Positions 44,750 through 54,184 of a stretch of 64,000 nt of DNA are shown in pieces. The DNA lies in assembly GCF_000316035.1 (NCBI RefSeq), contig NZ_ANHX01000052.1, positions 51,189 to 115,188 on the forward strand, written 5' to 3'. The notes beneath the pieces are model-generated. The model was given only the letters and a program-made list of their open reading frames with translations. It did no database searches and was not told the DNA's origin. A program made the translations under genes and the position numbers. The stretch comes from Paenibacillus sp. PAMC 26794 (GTDB lineage: Bacteria; Bacillota; Bacilli; Paenibacillales; Paenibacillaceae). Every line of letters starts with the position of its first letter. The first letter of the stretch is position 1.

Positions 44750-46161
44750 CTTGCATCCTCCTCACCGGCAGGCGCCCATTGCTGTGCGAGATAATCAACA
44801 AGTGAACCTACGGTCTGATATGGGCTTTCCGGCATGGAAGCAGCAGCCATCTCCGCCAGTGCGGCTCCCATCCCCGTCCCCCATCGATCTTCAATTCCCT
44901 GCTCTACCACTGCAAGCAATGACACGAGTTCCAGCGAATCCAGTTGCCCACTTCGTCCGTACAGTGGAGCATTACCACCCTCACCAAGTGGAATCGTTGT
45001 ATTATGGTACGCGTTTAACTCCCGGCAACTATCCAATACGATACGGAGCAAATCCTCCCTGTGTTCTTGTCCAATTATCAACACAGCCTTACGTGGGAAG
45101 CAATCTGCCTGAGGTATGGACTGTCGAAGTGACTCATACCAGTGCCATTCATCGGTGACCAACATTTTAATTACACTTGTTAGCTGTACTTTCCACTGCT
45201 CACGCTGCTTTATCCGACTGACCTGAAGCATATTGTAGGCCTTCTCCCAACGTACAATGATCTCGCTGAATTCTCTCGCATATTGATCAAGTGGAGAACC
45301 TAGCCATAAGACAGACTCCTGAAGAAGATCTCGAAGAAAATATCGACTCCATCGCATATCAAACAGCAGACCCGATATCAGCATTTCATTGGCCTGCTCC
45401 CCTTCATTCGCCTCATGCAGTGCATCTAAGAGTCGCAGAGACACCGCATGTCCAAAATGAAAATTCTGCTCTCCTTGTATAATCGTCCGGCCTGTCAGAA
45501 ACTCTTCAATCTGTGTTGTCAGCGATTGGGTCAACATGTCTCGGTACCCGGCAGAGTCAAGCTTCACAGTCGCCCGAATATCCATGGTGCCAAACGTTCG
45601 AAGTTCTTCTTTGCGCTTCGCCTGAGCAAGCTCGGGTATGCTTTGGTTACCTTTCCAGAAATCATGAAAGGCCCTTTGAGCAACCTCCCCCTTATACTTG
45701 GAGGGCACGGGATCGTAGACGTGAACATGCTCATCTTCCAAACCATATACGGCAATCCAATGGTCTACCAGATGCAATCGGGAGCCTTGCTTCACGTGTT
45801 TGCGAATGTACTCGGGATTCTGATAATCCTCACAATAAGGCAGATGATAACTGGTTCCTGTAGCCAAAAAAAGCTCACCTTCGCCAATATGCTGCCGGAT
45901 CTGCGCCTTGCCTTCCTCGAAGCTGTCCAGCTGTCGCTGACCATACATCTCCCAGATCGGCTCTACATAATCCAGTTTGTGAAAATAAGGCTTCACCAGT
46001 CCGTTATCCCCGCACGAAGGAAGACTATATAACCGACTTGCCGCCAGCAGTGCAAGACTTGTGATGGATCCTTGTCGATGGAGCACTTCATGAATCAGAG
46101 GGAAATTGCAGGGATAATAATAGGGAATGTCCAGCACTGGAGCGAATGAAGGAATGATCAT
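44743..46161 (-). CDS. BtrH-like acyltransferase fused to acyl carrier domain
   Basis: Residues 1-200 resemble BtrH N-terminal/C39-like transferases: an N-terminal CysAsn in YYYPCNFPLIHEVLHRQG, a YSLPSCGDNG loop and LVDHWIAVYGLEDEHVHVYDP with the His and Asp of a thiol triad. A helical middle part (200-370) follows. Residues about 390-465 look like a carrier protein: SGQLDSLELVSLLAVVE with a phosphopantetheine-type serine (LDSLE) and TVGSLVDYLAQQW. In butirosin synthesis BtrH moves an acyl group from a carrier protein to an amine; here both parts are one chain. ATG overlaps the esterase stop by four bases. Confidence 0.65.
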   Translation of the reverse strand: MIIPSFAPVLDIPYYYPCNFPLIHEVLHRQGSITSLALLAASRLYSLPSCGDNGLVKPYFHKLDYVEPIWEMYGQRQLDSFEEGKAQIRQHIGEGELFLATGTSYHLPYCEDYQNPEYIRKHVKQGSRLHLVDHWIAVYGLEDEHVHVYDPVPSKYKGEVAQRAFHDFWKGNQSIPELAQAKRKEELRTFGTMDIRATVKLDSAGYRDMLTQSLTTQIEEFLTGRTIIQGEQNFHFGHAVSLRLLDALHEANEGEQANEMLISGLLFDMRWSRYFLRDLLQESVLWLGSPLDQYAREFSEIIVRWEKAYNMLQVSRIKQREQWKVQLTSVIKMLVTDEWHWYESLRQSIPQADCFPRKAVLIIGQEHREDLLRIVLDSCRELNAYHNTTIPLGEGGNAPLYGRSGQLDSLELVSLLAVVEQGIEDRWGTGMGAALAEMAAASMPESPYQTVGSLVDYLAQQWAPAGEEDARC

Positions 46162-47537
46162 TTTGGGCCTCCTGTTCCCGTTTTGGCTGACGTACTGCCC
46201 CAGGATTGGATTAGGTAATGCACAGACATATCATCTGTCGCTCGAAATACCCGATTGGCAATAGGTTTGCCATCCACATCGGTCTCGAAACGGCGGAAAC
46301 CACGTGTAAACCGGAAGGAGAACCCACTATCACGTGGGACTCGGTAACTACCTTCATATCGACCTTTACCAGAACGAACAAGCTTCATGCCCATACCACC
46401 ATATATCGTTTCCTCCGAATTTTCGTCGGGAGCTACCTCTGCACGAATGCAGACCTCTACGTGCGTAGACAATTCAGGAATAACCGTGTAGATGCGTGTA
46501 GCAGACAGTTCCCCCATAGTCAGCGTGATGGATGCACTTCCAATACCGACAGGAACCAACTCTCCACTCGAACGAACCTGGATTACATCCGGTTCACTTG
46601 AAGTATAATTCCCGTGCAGCAGACTCTGAACCAACCCACTCTCGTAGTGCATTTGTGCATTGATACACACGGTCATTCCACCACGTAGTCCGATGACATC
46701 CCTTCCAAGCAGTTCGAGCGAAGAGGGCTTACCCATGTGACCGAACATGTACAGTAACGGGAGGTAAACGCGTGCTCCCCAGTCACCTTCCTGATGACAG
46801 GCACCCGGCTGTTCCAGAAATGCCAATTCCTCACCCGATCTGACTCCGCGTTCAAGTAATTGATGAGCTACCCTTCTGACCTGGGAAGGCAGAAACAGAC
46901 CTTCCGTATCTCCAATATCCATCCACATTCGAACGTCGGGTACCTCTTCTGGCAAGCGATACATAGTCTCTTCCAACAGTCCGCTTTCCGATGTTTCGTG
47001 CAGCTGCACATCCACATAGAATGGCGACATCATGATCAGTTTTCCGAAAACATCCGGATTTCGCATCCCCATGTGCAATGTACAAAGTGCCGCGGCAGAT
47101 GAACCCAACAGCCCGGTATTCTCCTTGTCCGGCAACGTCCGGTACCGATGATCAATGATCGGCTTGAGTTCATGAATGATAAAATGCTCATAGGCGATGC
47201 CTGAACAACCCACACTCACGGCCTCTCTCTCCGGAGCGATGTAGTGATAGAATTCGTTGTGCGTGATTGGACGGACATGCGTAATGCCGACAATAATCAG
47301 TGATTCAATCTGCCCGGAGGCAATTAGTCCGTCCGCTGCCTGATCCATATTCCATGTTTCATTGCCTGGCCCGGATGGACCAAAAGCCCGCTGCCCTGCA
47401 TGAACGTACAGAACCGGGTAATACCGAGCTGTCTGCTCATGGTAACCGGGCGGGAGATACACATAAATGTTGCGGATATTGCCCAGCCGTGACGCCTGAA
47501 TGCCTTCCAAACATTCGATGACAGAATGGGTACTCAA
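46158..47537 (-). CDS. Enterochelin-esterase-like hydrolase with C-terminal sugar-binding-like domains
   Basis: Residues 1-270 are an alpha/beta hydrolase of the esterase D/Fes type: YLPPGYHEQTARYYPVLYVHAG, the nucleophile in LLGSSAAALCTLHMG and a late His in PGACHQEGDWGAR. Residues about 305-350 look like a Big-2 Ig domain. Residues 365-450 (MKLVRSGKGRYEGSYRVP, FRFTRGFRRFETDVDG, IANRVFRA) resemble a CBM20/48-like starch-binding fold. No signal peptide is present. It is the first gene of the three-gene operon and might release or trim its product. Confidence 0.65.
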   Translation of the reverse strand: MSTHSVIECLEGIQASRLGNIRNIYVYLPPGYHEQTARYYPVLYVHAGQRAFGPSGPGNETWNMDQAADGLIASGQIESLIIVGITHVRPITHNEFYHYIAPEREAVSVGCSGIAYEHFIIHELKPIIDHRYRTLPDKENTGLLGSSAAALCTLHMGMRNPDVFGKLIMMSPFYVDVQLHETSESGLLEETMYRLPEEVPDVRMWMDIGDTEGLFLPSQVRRVAHQLLERGVRSGEELAFLEQPGACHQEGDWGARVYLPLLYMFGHMGKPSSLELLGRDVIGLRGGMTVCINAQMHYESGLVQSLLHGNYTSSEPDVIQVRSSGELVPVGIGSASITLTMGELSATRIYTVIPELSTHVEVCIRAEVAPDENSEETIYGGMGMKLVRSGKGRYEGSYRVPRDSGFSFRFTRGFRRFETDVDGKPIANRVFRATDDMSVHYLIQSWGSTSAKTGTGGPK

Positions 47538-47585
47538 CGATCATCAACCGCCTCTCTTCTCCCGATTCGACTGCATAATACAAAT

Positions 47586-47611
47586 AACCCCGCCTCAGAA
47601 GAGACGGGGTT
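47586..47611. terminator. Hairpin upstream of esterase operon
   Basis: AACCCCGCCTC pairs with GAGACGGGGTT around AGAA with one mismatch. It lies 50 bases upstream of the esterase start, between divergent operons. No T-run follows, so its job (leader structure or old terminator) is unclear. Confidence 0.4.
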
Positions 47612-47737
47612 GTCCCAGAACACACGTAAGTGTCCCGGGATACATAGCCCTTATATTGTGAATCTGCGAATAGTTTAAATCCCCGGACATGCTTTTGTAA
47701 ACATAAAAATAGAAAATAAATGCTCCCAAAAAAGTTA

Positions 47738-47766
47738 TTGACATAAGATCCAATATTTCTTACGAT
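47738..47766 (+). promoter_or_regulatory. SigmaA-type promoter of CGTase gene
   Basis: TTGACA at 47738 is separated by exactly 17 bases from TACGAT at 47761 (four of six match TATAAT). It is the best promoter in this gap and predicts an untranslated leader of about 210 bases for the CGTase gene. Confidence 0.7.
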
Positions 47767-47818
47767 AACGTTGTGATCATAACTCGAGGGCCATGCTTTT
47801 AAACCTGAGCGGTTTAGG

Positions 47819-47856
47819 ACAACCCCGGTAACTCCCAAAGGAGATGCCGGGGTTGT
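47819..47856 (+). promoter_or_regulatory. Stem-loop in CGTase leader
   Basis: ACAACCCCGG pairs perfectly with CCGGGGTTGT around an 18-base loop. It lies about 45 bases after the predicted transcription start and lacks a T-run, so it may stabilise the mRNA or be a leader regulatory structure. Confidence 0.45.
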
Positions 47857-47910
47857 TGGCGTGTCAAAAGGAGGGAAGTCTTCAATCCACTGCGTAACAT
47901 TCCGCTGTAT

Positions 47911-47924
47911 TGAAAGCGCTGTTA
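47911..47924 (+). promoter_or_regulatory. CcpA cre-like site in CGTase leader
   Basis: TGAAAGCGCTGTTA matches 13 of 14 positions of the cre model TGWAANCGNTNWCA. It is downstream of the promoter, where CcpA acts as a roadblock, consistent with glucose repression of extracellular amylases. Confidence 0.6.
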
Positions 47925-47984
47925 TTCAAGAGCCAGGTTGGTTGTTTATCTAAACTACTATATTCACGAGAAGGGTGGATTACT

Positions 47985-50141
47985 ATGTTTCAAATGGCCA
48001 AACGTGTACTCCTCAGCACAACACTGACACTCAGTTTACTTGCAGGGGGCGCACTTCCCTATCTGCCTGCTTCAGCGATCTATGCCGATGCAGATACCGC
48101 GGTTACCAACAAGCAGAACTTTAGTACAGATGTCATCTATCAGATCTTTACGGACCGCTTCCTGGACGGCAATCCTTCCAATAATCCTACCGGAGCTGCC
48201 TACGATGCCACTTGTAGTAACCTGAAGTTGTATTGCGGAGGCGACTGGCAGGGTTTGATCAACAAAATCAACGATAACTATTTTAGCGATCTGGGCGTTA
48301 CGGCATTGTGGATCTCCCAACCGGTCGAAAATATCTTCTCCACGATCAACTACGGCGGCGTGATCAACACAGCATATCATGGATACTGGGCACGTGATTT
48401 CAAAAAGACCAATCCGTATTTCGGAACGATGGCTGACTTTCAAAATTTGATTACAACCGCTCATGCCAAAGGCATCAAGATCGTAATTGACTTTGCACCG
48501 AACCACACATCTCCTGCCATGGAGACCGATACGTCCTTTGCAGAGAATGGCAAGTTATACGATAACGGTAATCTTGTTGGCGGATACACGAATGATACAA
48601 ATGGATATTTCCATCACAACGGCGGCTCCGATTTTTCCTCCCTGGAGAATGGTATCTACAAAAACCTCTATGACCTCGCTGACCTGAATCACAATAACAG
48701 TACCATTGATCAATATTTCAAAGACGCGATCAAGCTATGGCTTGATATGGGCGTGGACGGCATTCGCGTGGATGCAGTGAAACATATGCCTCTCGGCTGG
48801 CAAAAGAGCTGGATGTCCTCCATCTATGCACATAAACCTGTATTCACCTTTGGTGAATGGTTCCTTGGATCTGCCGCATCTGATGCGGATAACACGGAAT
48901 TTGCCAATGAATCTGGGATGAGCCTACTCGATTTCCGCTTTAACTCTGCTGTACGCGATGTCTTCCGGGATAACACATCCAACATGTATGCCCTCGATTC
49001 AATGATTACAGGCACAGCGGCGGATTACAATCAGGTGAATGACCAAGTCACGTTCATCGACAACCATGATATGGATCGGTTCAAAACAAGTGCCGTCAAC
49101 AACCGTCGTCTGGAACAAGCGCTGGCTTTCACGCTGACATCACGCGGCGTACCTGCCATCTATTATGGTACCGAGCAGTATCTGACTGGAAACGGAGACC
49201 CTGACAATCGGGCCAAAATGCCTTCCTTCTCCAAAACAACCACCGCTTTTAACGTGATCAGCAAGCTGGCCCCTCTTCGCAAATCCAATCCGGCAATTGC
49301 CTACGGCTCCACGCAGCAACGCTGGATCAATAATGATGTGTACGTTTATGAACGCAAATTTGGCAAAAGTGTAGCTGTTGTTGCGGTGAACCGTAATCTC
49401 TCCACACCAGCAAGCATTGCGAATCTAAGCACTTCACTGCCAACAGGCAACTACACCGATGTACTGGGTGGTGCACTGAACGGTAATAACATCACTTCCA
49501 CCAATGGCAATATCTCTTCGTTCACACTGGCAGCCGGAGCAACTGCGGTCTGGCAATATACAACGAGTGAAACAACACCAACGATAGGGCATGTAGGTCC
49601 GGTGATGGGCAAACCGGGTAATGTCGTTTCCATTAGTGGACGTGGATTTGGCTCCACCAAAGGTACCGTATACTTCGGTACAACAGCCGTTACCGGTGCT
49701 GCGATCACATCGTGGGAAGATACACAGATCAAAGTGACGATCCCAGCTGTTGCCGCAGGCAATTATGCTGTGAAAGTAGCTGCGAACGGCGTTAATAGCA
49801 ATGCGTATAACAACTTTACCATCCTTACGGGTGATCAGGTCACTGTACGATTCGTCATTAATAATGCTTCTACCACACTGGGTCAGAACATCTATCTGAC
49901 AGGTAACGTGGCAGAACTCGGCAATTGGAGTACGGGCACAACAGCTATTGGACCTGCATTCAATCAAGTTATCCACGCCTACCCAACTTGGTACTATGAT
50001 GTAAGCGTGCCTGCCGGGAAACAACTGGAGTTCAAATTCTTCAAGAAAAATGGTGCCACCATTACGTGGGAAGGTGGTTCCAACCACACATTCACCACAC
50101 CAACCAGCGGTACAGCCACAGTCAATGTAAACTGGCAATAA
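47985..50141 (+). CDS. cgt: Secreted cyclodextrin glucanotransferase
   Basis: The ATG at 47985 follows GAAGGGTGG; 718 residues fit CGTases. A signal peptide covers about 1-34. GH13 regions are FAPNHTSP (I), VDGIRVDAVKHMP (II, nucleophile Asp), FTFGEWFLG (III, Glu) and FIDNHDMDRF (IV). CGTase-specific segments WISQPVENIFSTINYGG, AYHGYWARDF and YKNLYDLADLNHNN are present. C-terminal domains C, D (IPT/TIG, VVSISGRGFGS) and E (CBM20 starch-binding, IYLTGNVAELGNW) are complete. It turns starch into cyclodextrins outside the cell. A hairpin terminator follows. Confidence 0.93.
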   Translation: MFQMAKRVLLSTTLTLSLLAGGALPYLPASAIYADADTAVTNKQNFSTDVIYQIFTDRFLDGNPSNNPTGAAYDATCSNLKLYCGGDWQGLINKINDNYFSDLGVTALWISQPVENIFSTINYGGVINTAYHGYWARDFKKTNPYFGTMADFQNLITTAHAKGIKIVIDFAPNHTSPAMETDTSFAENGKLYDNGNLVGGYTNDTNGYFHHNGGSDFSSLENGIYKNLYDLADLNHNNSTIDQYFKDAIKLWLDMGVDGIRVDAVKHMPLGWQKSWMSSIYAHKPVFTFGEWFLGSAASDADNTEFANESGMSLLDFRFNSAVRDVFRDNTSNMYALDSMITGTAADYNQVNDQVTFIDNHDMDRFKTSAVNNRRLEQALAFTLTSRGVPAIYYGTEQYLTGNGDPDNRAKMPSFSKTTTAFNVISKLAPLRKSNPAIAYGSTQQRWINNDVYVYERKFGKSVAVVAVNRNLSTPASIANLSTSLPTGNYTDVLGGALNGNNITSTNGNISSFTLAAGATAVWQYTTSETTPTIGHVGPVMGKPGNVVSISGRGFGSTKGTVYFGTTAVTGAAITSWEDTQIKVTIPAVAAGNYAVKVAANGVNSNAYNNFTILTGDQVTVRFVINNASTTLGQNIYLTGNVAELGNWSTGTTAIGPAFNQVIHAYPTWYYDVSVPAGKQLEFKFFKKNGATITWEGGSNHTFTTPTSGTATVNVNWQ

Positions 50142-50160
50142 GACAAACAGTCTACAAGCT

Positions 50161-50200
50161 AACCCGGAGTTACGCTAACGCAGCGTATGCTCCGGGTTTT
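50161..50200 (+). terminator. CGTase terminator
   Basis: AACCCGGAG pairs with CTCCGGGTT, with further pairing of ACGCT/AGCGT inside, followed by TTTTG. It lies 20 bases after the stop. Confidence 0.85.
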
Positions 50201-50298
50201 GCTGTACCTAGCCAGGTTGCTTAGATTGCTTCTATCCTCTCTCTGATGAATGTGTAGTGCGGGGTTCAATTCATATCATTTTGATGTATCATAAAATG

Positions 50299-51585
50299 TC
50301 ATTGATAGGTTCGGATTGACTTTAAGGTTGTAGCGGCCAGAATACCTGTCGCCAGCAGTAATATGCCCACGCCTTGCAGTACAGAAGCTGCCCCCCACTG
50401 ATCAGCCAATACGGAGACCACCGTCAACCCCAGAATGGGTGCCGTACTGGTAATAGTGCCGACCACGCCATAGACTCTTCCTTGCAGCTCGTCCGGAACG
50501 GCTGTCCTCAGCATAATCTGGGTGAGCATCGTACAGCACGCAAACATCGCTCCACCTCCTACGATTAACGGCAGTGCCATGATTGGCGAGGATACGTTCG
50601 ATAAAAAAATATATATCGGTCCTAACACAATCAGACCGATAAACACCCATCTCCCTCTTCGCTTCAATCGTTTTCCCGAAGCAATCAACAGCGCAGAGCC
50701 AATCATATATCCCAGCGGAATACAGGTCTCAATTAATCCAAACTGCACCGGATTCGCCTCCCATACCTTGACCGCCATCACTTGAACCAACATCATCGCC
50801 GACATGAAAAACAAAATCAGTACGGGATTGAGTAATACAATGGATCGAATCAGACGATTCCGATAGATGTAGCCAAACGAACTACGCCACTCCTGAGCAA
50901 ACGTAGTCTGGTGACTAACGGATCGCTGTACCTCTGGAAAGCGGCCCGCAATCAGTACACAGACTGCGGACATCAGGAAGGTTGCCCCTGTAATTAATAT
51001 GGCAACGAATCCGCCAAATGCAGCAACAGCAACCCCAGCTGCTGCTAGTCCACTGATTCGGGCAAGATTATCCACCATATGAATGGTTCCGGTCGCTTGT
51101 TGAATATGTTCTCTGCCAACCATACTTGCTACAGAGGCGTGGAATGCAGGTGCCTGAAACAGGCTTGAAAACATGGAGAGTGAGAGCAACAGCAGCACCA
51201 CTGGGAACGGCGCATGCCAGCCGAACAAGCTAATCGCAATCAGTACAGCCATTACGCCCCGAAATACATCCGAGGCAAGCATCAGCTTCCTGCGATCCAA
51301 TCGGTCTGCAACCGTACCTGCCACCGATCCAAACAGAAAGCTGACGGCCATATTGCAGATCTGTACGGCCGCCATGCTCTTCGCACTGCCTGTGGTCTGT
51401 AACACCCACAGACTGATCGCGATCCCATTGAAGCAATCCCCAAAAACCGAGATGCCATAGCCGTACAATATCCTCCGAAAGGTAACATTACGCCAAAGTG
51501 TTCGCGGAGCTTTGGTATTATGCAATGCAGCTTGTCCATCTTGGTATCCCATAATCTCGGGCTCACTGGACGGGTTCATGCCCAT
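50299..51585 (-). CDS. MFS transporter (MdtG/BcrA-like exporter group)
   Basis: The 428-residue protein has about 12 membrane segments and the MFS motif GTVADRLDRRKLMLASD between segments 2 and 3. The layout fits the MFS_3/enterobactin exporter-like group. GGGAGG precedes the ATG at 51585. It is convergent with the CGTase gene and not clearly linked to either neighbour; export of a small molecule is the usual role. A 12-bp inverted repeat (CAGGCACTTCCG / CGGAAGTGCCTG, 51629-51684) lies upstream. Confidence 0.7.
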   Translation of the reverse strand: MGMNPSSEPEIMGYQDGQAALHNTKAPRTLWRNVTFRRILYGYGISVFGDCFNGIAISLWVLQTTGSAKSMAAVQICNMAVSFLFGSVAGTVADRLDRRKLMLASDVFRGVMAVLIAISLFGWHAPFPVVLLLLSLSMFSSLFQAPAFHASVASMVGREHIQQATGTIHMVDNLARISGLAAAGVAVAAFGGFVAILITGATFLMSAVCVLIAGRFPEVQRSVSHQTTFAQEWRSSFGYIYRNRLIRSIVLLNPVLILFFMSAMMLVQVMAVKVWEANPVQFGLIETCIPLGYMIGSALLIASGKRLKRRGRWVFIGLIVLGPIYIFLSNVSSPIMALPLIVGGGAMFACCTMLTQIMLRTAVPDELQGRVYGVVGTITSTAPILGLTVVSVLADQWGAASVLQGVGILLLATGILAATTLKSIRTYQ

Positions 51586-51628
51586 ACATCACGTTCCTCC
51601 CTAATCATGATTCGAGCCCATACAGAAT

Positions 51629-51684
51629 CAGGCACTTCCGCAGCAGTGCCAGTCGATAAAGACATGACATCACGGAAGTGCCTG
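51629..51684. terminator. 12-bp inverted repeat between permease and MFS genes
   Basis: CAGGCACTTCCG and CGGAAGTGCCTG are exact inverted copies 32 bases apart. There is no T-run, so termination of the permease operon is likely but not certain; an operator role for the MFS gene is the alternative. Confidence 0.5.
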
Positions 51685-51784
51685 AGTTAAGTGAGTGTTA
51701 CGCTATCGAGGCTAATCATGCAGTCGTTAGCTTAGCTGATGATATTGTCCCTAGTCCTATAATGTTTCTTCCTAGAGTCTGCGT

Positions 51785-52621
51785 TTACCCTTTCGAAGCT
51801 CCTGCCGTCAGACCCTGAACCAGGAATCGTTGCAGGAAAACGAACAGCAGGGTAATTGGAATGGCGATCAGTACCGCCCCCGCAGCGAACATCGTAAAGT
51901 TACTGTCCTGATAACGGTTGACCAGATCCCACATGCCCACCGCAAGCGTCCAGTTCTCTTTCGTCCGCAGCACCAATCGAGCGAAGATAAAGTCCATCCA
52001 AGCCCCTGTAAAGCTCGTTAACGCCACATAAGTCAGCATCGGCTTGGATAACGGCAGGATGATGCTGGTGAATACCCGCAGGTGACTCGCACCATCCATG
52101 CGGGCCGCTTCATCCAGACTGCGGGGAATCGTGTCAAAGAAACCTTTGACGATAAATCCGCCCAGTACCGCGCCTGAAGAATAAACCAGAATGAGCGCAG
52201 CGTGGGTGTCGAGCAATTTAATTTGCAGCAAAATGATATAGATTGCAATCATGCTCATGAAGCTCGGGAACATGCCAAGGATCAGCATGGTGGAGAGAAT
52301 CGTTTTACGTCCACGGAAGCGGAAGCGGGACAGTGCATACATCCCGAGAGTCACCATCAATGTGGAGAAGATCATCGTGAAAAAGGCAATTTTCAGCGTA
52401 TTCATATACCATCTGCCGTACATAAAGGACGGGTTATTGAACAGCTCCCCGTAATGGGTAAGCGTAAAAGCTTCCGGCCATAACCGTTCACTGAACAATG
52501 CCGCACCAGGTCTCAGAGAAGAGAGAAAGATCCAGAGCACCGGGTAGATGGAGACAACGGCGATGATCAGCAACAGCACATAACTCAGGGCCAAACGCAG
52601 CGGATTATTACGTGTCTTCAT
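51785..52621 (-). CDS. Maltodextrin/cyclodextrin ABC permease (MalG type)
   Basis: The 278-residue protein has six membrane segments and the EAA loop EAARMDGASHLRVFTSIILP that contacts the ATPase. ATGA overlap couples it to the MalF-type gene. No ATPase gene is in the cluster, so a shared one such as MsmX must supply energy, as usual in Bacillales. With its partner it imports malto-oligosaccharides or cyclodextrins. Confidence 0.85.
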   Translation of the reverse strand: MKTRNNPLRLALSYVLLLIIAVVSIYPVLWIFLSSLRPGAALFSERLWPEAFTLTHYGELFNNPSFMYGRWYMNTLKIAFFTMIFSTLMVTLGMYALSRFRFRGRKTILSTMLILGMFPSFMSMIAIYIILLQIKLLDTHAALILVYSSGAVLGGFIVKGFFDTIPRSLDEAARMDGASHLRVFTSIILPLSKPMLTYVALTSFTGAWMDFIFARLVLRTKENWTLAVGMWDLVNRYQDSNFTMFAAGAVLIAIPITLLFVFLQRFLVQGLTAGASKG

Positions 52622-53973
52622 TGAATCATGTCCTCCTCCTTGAATGATTTGGAGCGGCGGAAGTTCCAGATAGAGAATGAAGCGATAATGAGGAAGATAA
52701 TAATCCCTACCGCTGAAGCCATATTGAACTTGTTATTGTCGAGCGTGAGCTTGTAGAGCCAGGTTACCAGCAGATCCGTTGCCCCTGCGTACTGGTAGTC
52801 TCCCCGCAATGGATTTCCGTTGGTCAGCAGGAAGATGACATTGAAGTTGTTGAAGTTTCCGGCGAACTGCATGATAAGTACCGGAGTTGTGGCAAAAAGA
52901 ATGAACGGCATCGTAATGATCCTGAACTTCTGAAACGCAGATGCTCCGTCCACTTCGGCAGCCTCGTAGAGATCACGAGGAATGGCTGTCAATACACCCA
53001 GAATCAACACCATACTGACCGGAATACCGATCCACATGTTGACAACAATGACGGTAACCTTGGCCCAGAACGGATCTGTCAGCCAGGGTAATCCCTCCAG
53101 CCCAAATGCTCTCATGTACGTATTGATTGGACCAAACTGACCATTGAACAGATTACGCATGAGCAGCAAGGAGATAATCTGTGGGATGGCATAAGGCAGA
53201 ATAAAAATCGTCCGCCACAGCTTCTTGAAGCGTATGCCCCGCTGTTCAATCAACAGTGCTACAAGTACACCACCAAAATAGGTGGTGACTGTAGCCAGGA
53301 TGGCCCAGATGACCGTCCAGGTCAGCACGCCGTAGAATGTCTGACTCCAGGATTTCAGCTGGATCAGATCACTGAACGTCTTGAAGCCCACCCAGTCCAC
53401 GAGTTTCGCTGGCGGAATATGATCCGGGGCTGAATAGTTGGTAAAAGCAATCGTGATCGTAAACAGGATGGGCATAACGGTGAAAAAAAGAATGCCCAGT
53501 GCCGGGATGGACAGAAATAGATATGGAAAGTTTTTGTCCATCATGTTCCGAAGCGAAGCCGCTGCGCCCAAGGTCTGCTTCCCTTCCTCCCTGGCGAGCC
53601 CCGTGACGTACGCATCCCGGATATTCAGGATATAAATCAGGATAAACACAAAAAACACCAGCAGTACGATAATGCCATCCAGCAGCAAAAAGATGGAATG
53701 GTCTCCCCTTTGAAGTATAGTGGACCCATTCACTTTGACAAAACGCTGTGTATTTTCCCCCAGTGTCCATATGCCCCATACGGCCTGTGACAGCCGAGGA
53801 AGCAGGTAAGCAAGCCCTGCCCCCTCCAGTAACAGTAGACAAATTCCCTTAATCCATTGTCGATTGTACAGCTGTCCAAGACCTTGCAGTATGATGGAAC
53901 ATATAGCCGCTGTCATCCGATGATGTCTTTCCCTGTTCGGTCCAACGGGCACCGGGACATGCTGCTGTTGCAT
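52618..53973 (-). CDS. Maltodextrin/cyclodextrin ABC permease (MalF type)
   Basis: The 451-residue protein has eight membrane segments, a periplasmic-side loop before the core, and the EAA motif EAAEVDGASAFQKFRIITMP. The extended N-terminus (QGLGQLYNRQWIKGICLLLL) is typical of MalF in Gram-positives. A MITE-like repeat separates it from the binding-protein gene upstream. Confidence 0.85.
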   Translation of the reverse strand: MQQQHVPVPVGPNRERHHRMTAAICSIILQGLGQLYNRQWIKGICLLLLEGAGLAYLLPRLSQAVWGIWTLGENTQRFVKVNGSTILQRGDHSIFLLLDGIIVLLVFFVFILIYILNIRDAYVTGLAREEGKQTLGAAASLRNMMDKNFPYLFLSIPALGILFFTVMPILFTITIAFTNYSAPDHIPPAKLVDWVGFKTFSDLIQLKSWSQTFYGVLTWTVIWAILATVTTYFGGVLVALLIEQRGIRFKKLWRTIFILPYAIPQIISLLLMRNLFNGQFGPINTYMRAFGLEGLPWLTDPFWAKVTVIVVNMWIGIPVSMVLILGVLTAIPRDLYEAAEVDGASAFQKFRIITMPFILFATTPVLIMQFAGNFNNFNVIFLLTNGNPLRGDYQYAGATDLLVTWLYKLTLDNNKFNMASAVGIIIFLIIASFSIWNFRRSKSFKEEDMIQ

Positions 53974-54006
53974 TTGCTCTCTCCTCCCCGCCTCTTGCTA
54001 ACCTGT

Positions 54007-54148
54007 ATATATTGAACAAAAGTGTACTTACACTGACCACTCCGATGACAGAACAAGCTTCCGATCGGTGATAAAGGCGAGCATATGCTTCCGAAGTAGC
54101 TTTCTTCTGTCCTCTCCGTTTTTGTGTAAATATGAAGTTCAATCTATG
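54007..54148. repeat. MITE-like palindromic element, copy C
   Basis: Ends TATATATTGAAC and GTTCAATCTAT are inverted. The inside carries CACTCCGATGACAGAACAAGCTTCCGATCGG and GTAGCTTTCTTCTGTCCTCTCCG, as in the other copies (each shared run interrupted by a few changes). It lies between the binding protein and MalF genes, so it is transcribed within that operon and may reduce downstream expression. Confidence 0.65.
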
Positions 54149-54184
54149 CAGCCTTATGCATATCTTCGCACTCGTCGTTCGTCC

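Noticed and set aside
47437..47838. 133-residue minus-strand frame upstream of the esterase
   Set aside because: It runs through a hairpin and the esterase start in another frame, with random composition and no ribosome site.
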